40,051 bases of DNA from Oscillospiraceae bacterium (GTDB lineage: Bacteria > Bacillota > Clostridia > Oscillospirales > Oscillospiraceae): assembly GCA_015068235.1 (NCBI GenBank), contig SVKY01000016.1, positions 1-40,051 on the forward strand. The letters run 5' to 3'. This document shows positions 39,894 through 40,051 of this stretch, piece after piece. Below the pieces are notes generated by a model. It was not told the DNA's origin, ran no database searches, and was given only the letters and a program-made list of their open reading frames with translations. The translations under genes and the position numbers were made by a program. Position 1 is the first letter of the stretch; each line of letters opens with the position of its first letter.

Positions 39894-40051
39894 TTCTGCG
39901 AGATATGATCGAGCCCGACATTGAGGACTATGTGCGTTGGTTTACCACCGAAACTGAGTGGTCGAATACCGATGCACCGTGGGAACCTATTGGGTCGGAC
40001 GAAGAAACCGAGCGCGTGTCTTGGCGTGAATACTATGAGTCCGTGAAAGAC
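39869..40051 (+). CDS. GNAT-family acetyltransferase, N-terminal part
   Basis: The first 61 codons of a frame that runs off the window: MEIKHENIILRDMIEPDIED, then WFTTETEWSNTDAPWEP. The IILRDMIEPDIEDYVRW start is typical of RimJ/RimL-like GNAT N-acetyltransferases. The acetyl-CoA loop would lie beyond the window. GGAGG lies 4 bases before the ATG, which overlaps the 3' end of the kinase-like gene. Confidence 0.65.
   Translation, partial: MEIKHENIILRDMIEPDIEDYVRWFTTETEWSNTDAPWEPIGSDEETERVSWREYYESVKD

Overview
The window looks like a chromosomal segment of an anaerobic Firmicute of class Clostridia, most likely Oscillospiraceae/Ruminococcaceae-like. The evidence is strong AGGAGG ribosome sites, TTGnnn-N17-TATAAT promoters, an SLH-anchored surface protein with CTRAQ-type SLH motifs, an mltG-U32 pairing as in Bacillota, and selenium/molybdenum purine genes typical of gut anaerobes. 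I see no rRNA, CRISPR array, insertion sequence or prophage.

Layout. 1-262 is non-coding: a compact cloverleaf-like palindromic element followed by terminators. 263-2258 (minus) holds an HPr-kinase-like ATPase and a DUF362/ferredoxin protein. 2377-6873 (plus) is a promoter, a structured leader with a terminator-like hairpin, then ssnA and ygfK. 6921-9902 (minus) is a large SLH surface protein behind a Pho-box-like promoter, next to tRNA-Arg(ACG). 10166-14822 (minus) is a five-gene run: tagA-like glycosyltransferase, thymidylate kinase, DJ-1 protein, mltG, U32 protein. A Cys-rich clostridial protein follows on the plus strand, then mscS-like and ftsH (minus), rlmB and a degenerate P-type-ATPase-like membrane protein (plus), an EF-G paralogue and proC (plus). 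serC-serA-gdhA run on the minus strand (28047-24588). 28261-35608 (minus) is a five-gene molybdenum hydroxylase operon, ygfM-xdhD-xdhA-xdhB-xdhC, divergent from mocA (plus). The right end (36464-40051, plus) carries a radical SAM protein, a nitrilase-like protein, a broken kinase-fold gene, an HD phosphohydrolase, a small P-loop kinase and the start of a GNAT acetyltransferase.

How the genes fit. ssnA, ygfK, ygfM, xdhD and mocA are the genes that elsewhere form the selenium-dependent purine/urate catabolic cluster of anaerobes. Here they occur in two blocks about 21 kb apart, with housekeeping genes between. XdhD-type enzymes hydroxylate purines with a Mo cofactor that MocA-type proteins help mature. 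SsnA is a guanine-deaminase-like amidohydrolase and YgfK a flavin/Fe-S oxidoreductase. GdhA, SerA and SerC form a nitrogen-assimilation/serine module, with glutamate from GdhA as the amino donor for SerC.

Most notable for follow-up: the unassigned ssnA leader RNA, the pseudo-P-type ATPase beside rlmB, the cysteine-free ferredoxin-like domain of XdhD beside a complete Fe-S subunit, the 27-117 cloverleaf, and the Pho-box-like SLH promoter. All assignments come from reading motifs by eye; no database search was run.
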